Below are positions 1 through 5,559 of a DNA stretch of 5,559 nucleotides, piece after piece. The translations under genes were made by a program, and so were the position numbers. Under the pieces are notes generated by a model, which was not told the DNA's origin, did not search any database, and was given only the letters and a program-made list of their open reading frames with translations. Origin of the DNA: Bacteroidota bacterium. GTDB taxonomy: Bacteria; Bacteroidota; Bacteroidia; Chitinophagales; Chitinophagaceae. Where the stretch lies: contig JAEZAY010000067.1 of NCBI GenBank assembly GCA_023427575.1, positions 1-5,559 on the forward strand, in the 5' to 3' direction. The stretch's first letter is position 1. Every line of letters starts with the position of its first letter.

Positions 1-178
1 AGGTAAATCCGCCCATCAGGGAAAGCAACGCCAGGTTATGCCTTTGTGATGCCGTAAACCGAAGGCCGTTTCGGGTGATGATCAGGAACAGAATCCAGAT
101 CAGACCCATTTGCCAAAGACTGTCTACCAAACACCATCCCAGAGCTTTCAGAAAAGCGGACTGATTGACAAGGTTCAT
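1..178 (-). CDS. M56 family (BlaR1/MecR1-like) membrane metallopeptidase, N-terminal fragment
   Basis: Only the first 59 codons are in the window; the rest lies beyond position 1. The reading frame starts at the ATG at 178, one base after the TAG stop of the BlaI-type gene, a spacing that suggests co-transcription and translational coupling. The peptide begins MNLVNQSAFLKALGWCLVDS and continues with LWQMGLIWILFLIITR and then a charged stretch containing SQRHNLALLSL. The pattern of a short N-terminus, an SLWQ motif leading into a first membrane helix (about residues 19-35), and an arginine/histidine segment leading into a second helix is typical of the M56 N-terminus. In known BlaR1/MecR1 systems this inner-membrane zinc protease receives a signal and triggers inactivation of the BlaI partner. 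The zinc-binding HEXXH motif and any C-terminal sensor domain (penicillin-binding, TonB-like or other) are outside the window, so the signal cannot be named. The family call rests on the start peptide plus the BlaI neighbour. Confidence 0.82.
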   Translation of the reverse strand, partial: MNLVNQSAFLKALGWCLVDSLWQMGLIWILFLIITRNGLRFTASQRHNLALLSLMGGFT

Positions 179-179
179 T

Positions 180-563
180 CTATTGATTTTTCAGGTTGTT
201 GATCAGTTTCTGGATTTCTTCCAGTTCTTCGGAACTGGCTTTATGTGTGCCAAGAGCCTGAAGAACCAATTCAGTAGGAGAGCCTCCAAATAATGTATTA
301 ATCATTTTTCCGAGCAGGTGTTTTTGGGTTTTTTCCCTGCTCACTGCCGGTTGGTAGATATGCGTTTTAATGGAATCATCCCTTTTTACCAGGCCTTTTT
401 CATTCATGATCTGCATCAGTTTAAGCGTGGTAGTGTAACCGGCTTCTTTGGTTTTAGACAATTCTTCATGCACTTCCCGTACGCTCGCAATGCCTTTTGC
501 CCATAGCACCTGGAGTATTTCCAGTTCCGATTCAGTGGGTTTGATATACTTTATCGATGGCAT
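180..563 (-). CDS. BlaI/MecI/CopY family transcriptional repressor
   Basis: The product is 127 aa from the ATG at 563, the normal length for BlaI/MecI repressors (about 120-130 aa). The N-terminal winged helix covers roughly residues 8-75: PTESELEILQVLWAKG is the usual first helix with its Trp, GYTTTLKLMQIMNEKGLV is the recognition-helix region, and SIKTHIYQP is the wing. The C-terminal dimerisation helices follow, including KMINTLFGGSPTELVLQAL and a final Glu/Lys-rich helix. By alignment from memory with Staphylococcus BlaI, the activating cleavage site would fall near Gln102-Ala103 in ELVLQAL; this is inference. The frame is open for 18 codons upstream of this Met, but that part resembles no BlaI N-terminus and contains a palindromic operator candidate, so the start at 563 is preferred. 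The M56 gene follows after one base. The likely role is a DNA-binding repressor of its own operon and possibly distant genes, released when the M56 partner is activated. Whether the signal is a beta-lactam, a metal or something else is not visible. Confidence 0.93.
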   Translation of the reverse strand: MPSIKYIKPTESELEILQVLWAKGIASVREVHEELSKTKEAGYTTTLKLMQIMNEKGLVKRDDSIKTHIYQPAVSREKTQKHLLGKMINTLFGGSPTELVLQALGTHKASSEELEEIQKLINNLKNQ

Positions 564-581
564 AAAATAATGTTTGCCTAA

Positions 582-603
582 ATATACGAGAAAGTTCGTA
601 AAT
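582..603 (-). promoter_or_regulatory. Probable BlaI operator (inverted repeat) at the repressor promoter
   Basis: TACGA (585-589), six spacer bases and TCGTA (596-600) form an exact inverted repeat. The flanks extend it to eight of nine pairs across 582-603, the one failure being 584/601. It lies about 20-40 bases upstream of the blaI-type ATG at 563. A weak -7-like sequence, TATATTTA (586-579 on the minus strand, compare TAnnTTTG), overlaps one half-site; I found no convincing -33 element. BlaI/MecI repressors are known to bind dyad operators with TAC/GTA half-sites over their own promoters, so autoregulation fits. The binding itself is inferred. Confidence 0.6.
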
Positions 604-795
604 CGCTCTTTCTTCAAGATAATTAAAAGCCTAAATTTTAAGAATTTATATCAATGGAAGGCAGCAGGAGAGGTTGAACGGTTCAGGAAAGTCGGGAAGA
701 TTGGTTTTTCCTGAGGGGCTTCGCCTGCATTTACCGGGTCTTCCTCCATTAGGTGTCCGGTTAATAATTTTCAGTTTACCTGAAACCTGTATCAA

Positions 796-965
796 CAGTA
801 AGTTACGAGCTGGCATTGTAAATGACCCCTTCCACTTTTTTTTAGAAAAAAAGTGGAGCAAAAAAATCGCGCTGCGGAATAAATCCTAAAAATTGAAACT
901 TCCGGCTAAATAAAAACAAGTCACAGCGAATCAAGATAACCCAGCGCCAGTAGGACTTACGAGCT
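796..965. repeat. Pair of short imperfect direct repeats
   Basis: CAGTAAGTTACGAGCT at 796-811 and CAGTAGGACTTACGAGCT at 948-965 match except for a two-base insertion and minor differences, and share an exact nine-base TTACGAGCT core. They are about 150 bases apart and flank the hairpin at 831-857 and the left arm of the larger inverted repeat. They could be remnants of two copies of one dispersed element; chance similarity is not excluded. Confidence 0.35.
831..857. repeat. Perfect 12-bp hairpin with A/T tracts
   Basis: TCCACTTTTTTT (831-842) pairs exactly with AAAAAAAGTGGA (846-857) around the three-base loop TAG. With a GC-containing base and T/A tracts towards the loop, it is not shaped like a canonical Rho-independent terminator, where the T-run follows the stem. 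The sequence after it (AGTGGAGCAAAAAAATCGCG) resembles, from memory, dispersed intergenic elements seen in Bacteroidota genomes. No flanking gene points to a specific role. Confidence 0.6.
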
Positions 966-1044
966 AAAGATCATCTCCCAGCTTCGGTAACAACTGTTTT
1001 TATTTTACGCCGTCCGTTTCAATTTTCTTAACGGATTTCTTCCG
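875..1044. repeat. Large imperfect inverted repeat, MITE/REP-like
   Basis: The left arm (875 to about 930) and the right arm (about 981-1044), read on opposite strands, share ordered blocks. CGGAATAAATCC (875-886) matches CGGAAGAAATCC (complement of 1033-1044), AATTGAAAC (891-899) matches the complement of 1016-1024 exactly, and TAAAAACA (911-918) matches the complement of 995-1002 exactly. A GGC-TAAA motif lies between the last two blocks in both arms. Spacing differs by only a few bases, so the arms are about 55-65 bp around a spacer of about 50 bp. Colinear blocks in both arms argue against chance. It has no coding capacity, so a non-autonomous palindromic element or a structured RNA is the likeliest reading. 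Confidence 0.6.
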
Positions 1045-1238
1045 AGGCCCAGCGAATACATTTTACCCGGACAGCAATGGTCTTCCCTCGCCCTAATCTC
1101 ATGGATGAGCAGTATGATTTGTATACAAGAGTAGTGGGTAGATTGATGGTGGGCCTCGCCTGTTTCGTGGTATATAAGTGCAGCTTCTTCTTAAAAAGCA
1201 AAGAAATAATAAGCGCGCCGTAGAAATTCTATGGGCAT

Positions 1239-1274
1239 AAAAAAAAGCCCCGATGTAGAGACATCGCGGCTTTT
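1239..1274 (-). terminator. Rho-independent terminator of hppA
   Basis: The arms at 1243-1256 and 1261-1274 pair over 14 positions with one C/C mismatch (1250/1268) around the loop AGAG. On the minus strand the stem ends in GGGGC followed by eight T residues (complement of 1239-1246). It lies about 50 bases after the hppA stop codon at 1326. Because the 3' arm is also followed by a short T-run on the plus strand (1271-1274), weak bidirectional activity is possible, but the stronger T-run serves hppA. Confidence 0.9.
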
Positions 1275-1325
1275 GGTATTTGGTATGATTAGTGTTCCCT
1301 GCAAATGTAGGAACAGTGAACTACT

Positions 1326-3626
1326 TTAAGGATTCTTAACCTCAATGTTAACAACCTTTTGATTTTCTGTAAACAGGATTTTACCTTCTTTTTCATTTTT
1401 GCTGACCGATCCGGTTTCAACAGGTGCATTTGCATCCGATCCATCCAGGTCAGAGACCGGTGCCTGAATCCTTTGTTCGGTTTTGATAGCTCCGGCTTCT
1501 CCTTTTGTTTCGAACATAACAGCCAGCGTAGGGGCAATTACGAGTGAAACAATAGACATTAATTTAATCAGAATGTTCATGGATGGCCCGGAAGTGTCTT
1601 TAAAAGGATCGCCCACAGTATCGCCGGTTACAGATGCTTTATGAGGTTCTGATTTTTTATAGTAAGTTTCTCCATTGATATCAACGCCTTTTTCAAACGA
1701 TTTTTTGGCATTGTCCCAGGCTCCACCGGCATTGTTCTGGAACATTCCCATAAGTACGCCACTAACAGTAGCACCTGCCAGGAATCCGCCCAATGCTTCG
1801 GGACCCATCATAAAACCGACGATCAGTGGGGAAAGAATCGAAATAGCACCGGGAAGCATCATTTTTTTAATGGAAGCTTCCGTTGATATCGCCACGCATT
1901 TATCGTATTCCGGCTTCCCGGTTCCTTCCATGATTCCGGGAATCGATTTAAATTGTCTTCTCACTTCTTCCACCATTGCCATAGCTGCTTCACCTACAGC
2001 GCGGATTGCCAGTGAAGAGAAAATAAAGGGAATCATACCGCCCACAAAAAGCATGGCCAGTACATCCGCCTTGTAAATGTCAATTCCGTCAATACCGGCA
2101 ACTCCAACGAATGCAGCAAACAGCGCCAGGGCGGTAAGGGCTGCAGAAGCAATGGCAAAACCTTTTCCGGTAGCAGCGGTGGTATTACCAACGGCATCCA
2201 GCACATCGGTTTTTTCCCGCACTTCTTTCGGCAGTTCGCTCATTTCAGCAATCCCACCCGCGTTATCAGCTATCGGACCAAATGCATCGATAGCAAGCTG
2301 CATGGCGGTGGTAGCCATCATACCGGCGGCCGCAATGGCCACTCCATATAAACCGGCACATTCATACGAACCCCAGATCCCGCCCGCAAGAACCAGGATA
2401 GGAAGGAAGGTACTTTCCATTCCAACCGCCAAACCACCAATTACGTTGGTAGCGTGACCGGTTGCCGACTGACGCACGATACTCATGACCGGACGTTTAC
2501 CCATTGCGGTATAGTATTCGGTAATAACGCTCATCAGGGTTCCAACGAGTAAGCCAACGCCGATTGCTCCGAGAACTCCCCATTTGGTAAACTCGTGACC
2601 GCGCAGGGTCATGGTTTCAGGAAGAATATAATAAACAAGGCCAATACAGGCCAGAGCAGTTAAAACAATTGATCCCCAGTTACCCATGTTTAAAGCCCGC
2701 TGTACATTTTCAGTACTGATCCCGGCATTATCGCTGACTTTTACGAAAAGAGTTCCGGCGATGGAAAACAGGATTCCCACTCCGGCAATCAGCATCGGTA
2801 GCAGGATAGGGGCCATGCCACCAAACGCATCATTAGAAACCGTTTCTTGTCCAAGCACCATTGTTGCAAGCACCGTAGCCACATAAGAACCGAAAAGATC
2901 GGCACCCATACCGGCAACATCACCAACGTTATCGCCTACATTATCGGCGATGGTTGCAGGGTTGCGCGGATCATCTTCCGGAATTCCGGCTTCCACTTTA
3001 CCTACCAGGTCGGCGCCAACATCGGCCGCTTTAGTGTAGATACCACCTCCAACGCGAGCAAAAAGCGCGATTGATTCGGCACCGAGTGAAAATCCGGTCA
3101 ATACTTCGATGGTGCGAAGCATTTCATTTGAATTCACACTGGCGCCTTCCGGAACGAACATGGCTTTGAAAATCAGGAATAAACCGCCCAGACCCAGAAC
3201 AGCCAGTCCGGCTACACCCATTCCCATTACCGAACCTCCGGTAAAGGAAACATTTAGTGCTTTACTTAAACTGGTTTTGGCTGCTTCAGCGGTACGAACA
3301 TTCGCTTTTGTAGCTACTTTCATCCCGATATACCCGGCAAGTGCACTTAAAACGGCTCCGATAATAAACGCTACCGCGATCAGCCAATGCGAATTTTCGT
3401 GTGAGCTGGCCATTATGCCCAATAAAAGGGCCACAATCACCACAAAATAACCGAGAATGCGCCATTCGGCTTTCAAAAAGGCCATTGCTCCTTCGGCAAT
3501 ATAGTCGCTGATTTCCTTCATGCGGGCAGAGCCGGCATTTTGGCGTGAAACCCAATTGAATTTCAGGAGGGTATAAAGCAATCCAATGGCACCCATCACA
3601 GGGACTAGGTAGATTAAACTGTCCAT
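1326..3626 (-). CDS. hppA: K+-dependent ion-translocating membrane pyrophosphatase
   Basis: This inner-membrane enzyme hydrolyses pyrophosphate to two phosphates and pumps H+ and/or Na+ outwards. From the ATG at 3626 it is 766 aa, with the many hydrophobic helices of the 16-helix family. The signatures are intact: [11 protein letters not shown] (D202-x7-K210-x-E212), then [20 protein letters not shown] with D228, D232 and D236, [10 protein letters not shown] near 453-462, and WDNAKK (637-642) with [14 protein letters not shown] (668-681) near the C-terminus. [10 protein letters not shown] (480-489) carries Ala484 and Gly487, the pair known for K+-dependent enzymes (Lys and Thr in K+-independent ones). 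Position 246 in GADLFGSY is Gly, where Na+ pumps such as Thermotoga's have Glu, while helix 5 carries an unusual Glu184 in LGAESIALF. From memory this is the Flavobacterium-type H+ pump pattern, so proton pumping is inferred. A hydrophilic tail of about 60 residues follows the last helix. The frame is open 56 codons upstream, but that part is low-complexity and holds the promoter, so it is excluded. It ends at a strong terminator. Confidence 0.97.
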   Translation of the reverse strand: MDSLIYLVPVMGAIGLLYTLLKFNWVSRQNAGSARMKEISDYIAEGAMAFLKAEWRILGYFVVIVALLLGIMASSHENSHWLIAVAFIIGAVLSALAGYIGMKVATKANVRTAEAAKTSLSKALNVSFTGGSVMGMGVAGLAVLGLGGLFLIFKAMFVPEGASVNSNEMLRTIEVLTGFSLGAESIALFARVGGGIYTKAADVGADLVGKVEAGIPEDDPRNPATIADNVGDNVGDVAGMGADLFGSYVATVLATMVLGQETVSNDAFGGMAPILLPMLIAGVGILFSIAGTLFVKVSDNAGISTENVQRALNMGNWGSIVLTALACIGLVYYILPETMTLRGHEFTKWGVLGAIGVGLLVGTLMSVITEYYTAMGKRPVMSIVRQSATGHATNVIGGLAVGMESTFLPILVLAGGIWGSYECAGLYGVAIAAAGMMATTAMQLAIDAFGPIADNAGGIAEMSELPKEVREKTDVLDAVGNTTAATGKGFAIASAALTALALFAAFVGVAGIDGIDIYKADVLAMLFVGGMIPFIFSSLAIRAVGEAAMAMVEEVRRQFKSIPGIMEGTGKPEYDKCVAISTEASIKKMMLPGAISILSPLIVGFMMGPEALGGFLAGATVSGVLMGMFQNNAGGAWDNAKKSFEKGVDINGETYYKKSEPHKASVTGDTVGDPFKDTSGPSMNILIKLMSIVSLVIAPTLAVMFETKGEAGAIKTEQRIQAPVSDLDGSDANAPVETGSVSKNEKEGKILFTENQKVVNIEVKNP

Positions 3627-3658
3627 AAGCGTTAGTACTTTTCTAAATTTAAGGGAGG

Positions 3659-3666
3659 CAAAAATA
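3659..3666 (-). promoter_or_regulatory. Probable hppA promoter -7 element (TAnnTTTG)
   Basis: The minus strand reads TATTTTTG, an exact match to the Bacteroidota -7 consensus TAnnTTTG, ending 32 bases before the hppA ATG at 3626. Transcription would start near 3650-3653, giving a leader of about 25 bases. No clear TTG-type -33 element is found at the expected spacing; only TTC-rich sequence is present. The leader has no Shine-Dalgarno sequence, as is usual in this phylum. The element supports the 3626 start over any upstream Met. Confidence 0.5.
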
Positions 3667-3867
3667 GGGGAAAAAGAGTTGAAGAAGGCAGATTTCGGTT
3701 TTATGAATGAAAAAGGCTTTAGCCCGCTGATTTTGGAGAACGGATTTCTTCCCAAGTCGGGGCAAAGTGTTGAAGATGCCTGATCCCTTACCAATGCGGC
3801 ATAATACGATTGCCTGGTAAAGAGGCTTCGCCAGTTAATGCTTTCACGCTACGCTTTCTGTTTATCC
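3667..3867. other. Intergenic stretch with repeat-like sequence upstream of hppA
   Basis: This gap between the AsmA-like stop and the hppA promoter has no gene of its own. It includes GGCTTTAGCC (a 4-bp stem with a two-base loop near 3716-3725), a block at 3730-3752 that matches 1022-1043 in the other intergenic region (14 identical bases AACGGATTTCTTCC plus ATTTT before it), and an imperfect dyad with TTACC at 3788-3792 and GGTAA at 3816-3820. None is followed by a T-run on the minus strand, so I see no intrinsic terminator for the AsmA-like gene and read-through into hppA is possible. The sequence probably derives from dispersed intergenic elements. Confidence 0.5.
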
Positions 3868-5559
3868 TTAAGGGGTGCTGTCCTTTTTTACTCCCTTCGG
3901 TTTGATTAGCCGGTCCAAAATTCCTTTACCGGCTTCTTTTGCACGATTGGCAGGATCCTGCTTTTTGGAACTGTCGGCCGCCACCGCCGAATACTTTTTA
4001 TTAAACAGTTCTTTTTTCAGCCGGTCGGCAGCAGTTTCCAACACCTCTTTCTTTATCGATTGCACACTGTCTTTTACCATTTGTTTTGCACTGTCAATTT
4101 TCGCCTGCGCAAAATCTTTCACCTGTGCTTTCATTTCATCCGCGAGGTTTGATGCCGTTTCTTTCAGATCAATTTTAAACTGCGGACTATTAATTGATCC
4201 GTTCAGTTTTACATTCAGATTTACCGTTTCACTCACATTCAGCGGAATTCCCCGGCTGGCAGCGCTTGTAACCAAATTATTCACCAGCTGGTTGCCCTGT
4301 GTTCCCAACATCGAGCGGGGCATTTTCAGATTGATTATATAATCCAGGCTTTGGTCCAGTCCATGCGAACCGCCAATTTCCATATCGATCCCTTTAAAGC
4401 TAACCGTAAACGGATTTACCAGCACCTTTCCATTGGCAAATTGAAACCGCTGCCTTACTTCACGAAGCGTTACATCCTGCAATTCTTTCACATTTAAGCG
4501 CTCGCCCAATTTTTCAAGGGGTTCAAATTTGGATAAAAAGCCTTCGATCAAAAACAAACTTCCTTCGCCCGCCAGGGTAGCCAGATCGGGCATCATCGAT
4601 TCGCCCATTCGGCCCGATAAGGTAAGATCCGAATTTAATGTGCCCCCCAGCCATTTGCCGATGGGCATCAATTTTTGCACTGTATTAAAAGTCAGAAAGG
4701 TTTTTTGAATATCAACATCCTTTACATTGTACTGCAAAGCGATCGCCGGTTTGGTTTTGCTTTCGCGGGTGGAATAAGAGCCGCTGATCCGGATGATTCC
4801 ATCGAGAGCATTGCCATTTACATTATCCAGCTTCACTGCTTCATCAGACAGCTTCAGAGAACCATTCAGGTTTTTGATGTTTAATTTATCATACACCAGT
4901 TCGTCCACCTTTGCGTTTAATACCAGGTCGAGGTTTGCGGGCACTAAGAACACACCGGTTTCGGCCTGGGCCACGGCCGAATCGTTTCCAGTGGGCATGA
5001 ATTCGTTTACATTCACTTTATTAGCCACTACGTTAATAACCCCATTCATCGGCTTGTCTTTCAGCGCATAGGCAAGCAGGTTATTGATCTGTCCGTTTGC
5101 CGAAAAATCAGTGGACAAATACCTGCCTTTCAAATCGCTAATGGTAACATTCCTGGGATTAAAACTCATCAGCAGGTTGTCTAAACGTACGCCGCCCGGA
5201 TAGTCTTTGTCTGCATACATAAAATTGCCGAGTCGAACGGTTCCGGCCGCATTGAACTGGTCGAATTGTCCTTTTTCGGCTGCTTCCACATTTCCTTTTA
5301 CACTCACATCGGCATTTAATAATCCGGCCAGTTTTGTTCCTTCATCCAGCTTTACCATTCGCGAGATTTTAGAAAGATCGAGGGCTCCCTTTGCGGCCGC
5401 ATCAACAAACATGGAACTGACGGGGCTCTTCACCAGCAGGCGGAAGTCAAACGGATCATTCTCGAGTTCAATATGACCTTTCTTAATGTCAACCACGGTA
5501 TGATCAGTAATCCCGTCCGGATTGTTCACATTCATGGTTATATTGATATTTTTAACTGG
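3868..5559 (-). CDS. AsmA family envelope protein, C-terminal part (5' end outside window)
   Basis: The frame runs open through the window edge: eight sense codons precede the Met at 5535, and that Met falls inside a beta-strand-like repeat, so it is not the real start. At least 563 residues are present; Bacteroidota AsmA-like proteins are usually well over 800 aa, with an N-terminal membrane helix that is missing here. Counting from the 5535 Met, residues 1-455 are repetitive alternating strands with Asn/Asp/Gly turns (for example MNGVINVVANKVNVNEFM, LNIKNLNGSLKLSDEAVKLD, LDGIIRISGSYS), typical of the long beta-groove. The AsmA C-terminal core lies around 290-455, with IEGFLSKFEPLEKLGERL, FQFANGKVLVNPFTVSFKG, ASRGIPLNV and a final SPQFKIDL strand. 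Residues 456-555 form a Lys/Ala-rich, probably helical hydrophilic tail. Related proteins (TamB, YhdP, YdbH) are inner-membrane anchored, span the periplasm and move phospholipids or affect outer-membrane assembly; a similar role is inferred. The TAA stop is at 3870-3868. Confidence 0.88.
   Translation of the reverse strand, partial: PVKNINITMNVNNPDGITDHTVVDIKKGHIELENDPFDFRLLVKSPVSSMFVDAAAKGALDLSKISRMVKLDEGTKLAGLLNADVSVKGNVEAAEKGQFDQFNAAGTVRLGNFMYADKDYPGGVRLDNLLMSFNPRNVTISDLKGRYLSTDFSANGQINNLLAYALKDKPMNGVINVVANKVNVNEFMPTGNDSAVAQAETGVFLVPANLDLVLNAKVDELVYDKLNIKNLNGSLKLSDEAVKLDNVNGNALDGIIRISGSYSTRESKTKPAIALQYNVKDVDIQKTFLTFNTVQKLMPIGKWLGGTLNSDLTLSGRMGESMMPDLATLAGEGSLFLIEGFLSKFEPLEKLGERLNVKELQDVTLREVRQRFQFANGKVLVNPFTVSFKGIDMEIGGSHGLDQSLDYIINLKMPRSMLGTQGNQLVNNLVTSAASRGIPLNVSETVNLNVKLNGSINSPQFKIDLKETASNLADEMKAQVKDFAQAKIDSAKQMVKDSVQSIKKEVLETAADRLKKELFNKKYSAVAADSSKKQDPANRAKEAGKGILDRLIKPKGVKKDSTP

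Larger units (their letters stand above)
604..1238. other. Gene-poor intergenic region rich in palindromes
   Basis: Over 600 bases lie between the hppA terminator and the BlaI operator without a convincing gene. Open frames of 71 codons on both strands (646-861 minus, 674-889 plus) overlap each other, have low-complexity Lys/Phe/Trp ends produced by the hairpin at 831-857, and resemble no family I know. A 48-codon plus-strand frame (1077-1223) is discussed under findings. The stretch contains a perfect hairpin, a large imperfect inverted repeat and a 16/18-base direct repeat, each listed separately. I saw no tRNA, rRNA or recognisable riboswitch. Confidence 0.7.

Noticed and set aside
564..617. 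An 18-residue N-terminal extension of the BlaI-type repressor from the ATG at 617
   Set aside because: BlaI proteins start about 10 residues before the first helix, as the Met at 563 does; the extension would place the operator dyad within the coding sequence.
646..889. Overlapping 71-codon frames on both strands
   Set aside because: They overlap each other and run through the A/T hairpin at 831-857, have no supporting start signals and resemble no known protein.
1675..3450. Several long plus-strand open frames opposite hppA
   Set aside because: They are antisense shadows of a strongly conserved gene, rich in Pro/Ala/Ser/Thr as expected from reading membrane-protein codons backwards, with no recognisable domain.
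3627..3794. A 56-residue N-terminal extension of the pyrophosphatase from the upstream ATG at 3794
   Set aside because: It has no similarity to the family N-terminus, includes the exact TAnnTTTG promoter element and the repeat-like block at 3730-3752, and [20 protein letters not shown] from 3626 is a typical family start.
3788..3820. Imperfect dyad after the AsmA-like gene considered as its terminator
   Set aside because: The stem is interrupted by a bulge and not followed by a T-run on the minus strand, so it does not meet the pattern of an intrinsic terminator.
3875..5476. Plus-strand open frames opposite the AsmA-like gene
   Set aside because: They are shadows of the clear minus-strand coding frame, with Phe/Ser-rich composition and no family resemblance.
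1..5559. CRISPR arrays, tRNA or rRNA genes, and insertion sequence transposases
   Set aside because: No regularly spaced repeats, no tRNA cloverleaf or rRNA core sequences and no transposase-like frame were seen on either strand.

Overview
This window looks like chromosomal DNA from a member of the Bacteroidota. The signs are an AsmA-like protein of the Bacteroidota type, a BlaI/M56 gene pair, a K+-dependent membrane pyrophosphatase with a Flavobacterium-like pattern of gate residues, weak or absent Shine-Dalgarno sequences, and a TAnnTTTG -7 element before the pyrophosphatase. The class cannot be fixed from the sequence alone. All four supported genes are on the minus strand, so transcription runs from high to low coordinates.

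Layout in the direction of transcription: (1) 5559-3868 is the C-terminal part of an AsmA family envelope protein whose 5' end lies outside the window. (2) 3867-3627 is an intergenic stretch with repeat-like sequence and a likely promoter close to the next gene. (3) 3626-1326 is a complete K+-dependent ion-pumping membrane pyrophosphatase (hppA, 766 aa). It ends at a strong Rho-independent terminator (1274-1239). (4) About 1238-604 is a gene-poor stretch of over 600 bases. It holds a perfect hairpin, a large imperfect inverted repeat and short direct repeats, and looks like a graveyard or landing site of small dispersed intergenic elements. (5) 603-582 is a probable BlaI operator. (6) 563-180 is a BlaI/MecI/CopY family repressor, followed one base later by (7) 178-1, the start of an M56 (BlaR1/MecR1-like) membrane metallopeptidase cut by the window edge.

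The genes fall into separate functional units. The BlaI repressor and M56 protease form a classical two-gene sensor/repressor switch whose targets lie outside the window, apart from its own promoter. The pyrophosphatase recovers energy from biosynthetic pyrophosphate as an ion gradient. The AsmA-like protein probably belongs to envelope lipid transport or outer-membrane homeostasis. I see no functional link between the last two beyond adjacency, and no wholly new system. The points most worth a second look are the relocated gate glutamate and C-terminal tail of the pyrophosphatase, the BlaI operator, and the palindromic non-coding region.
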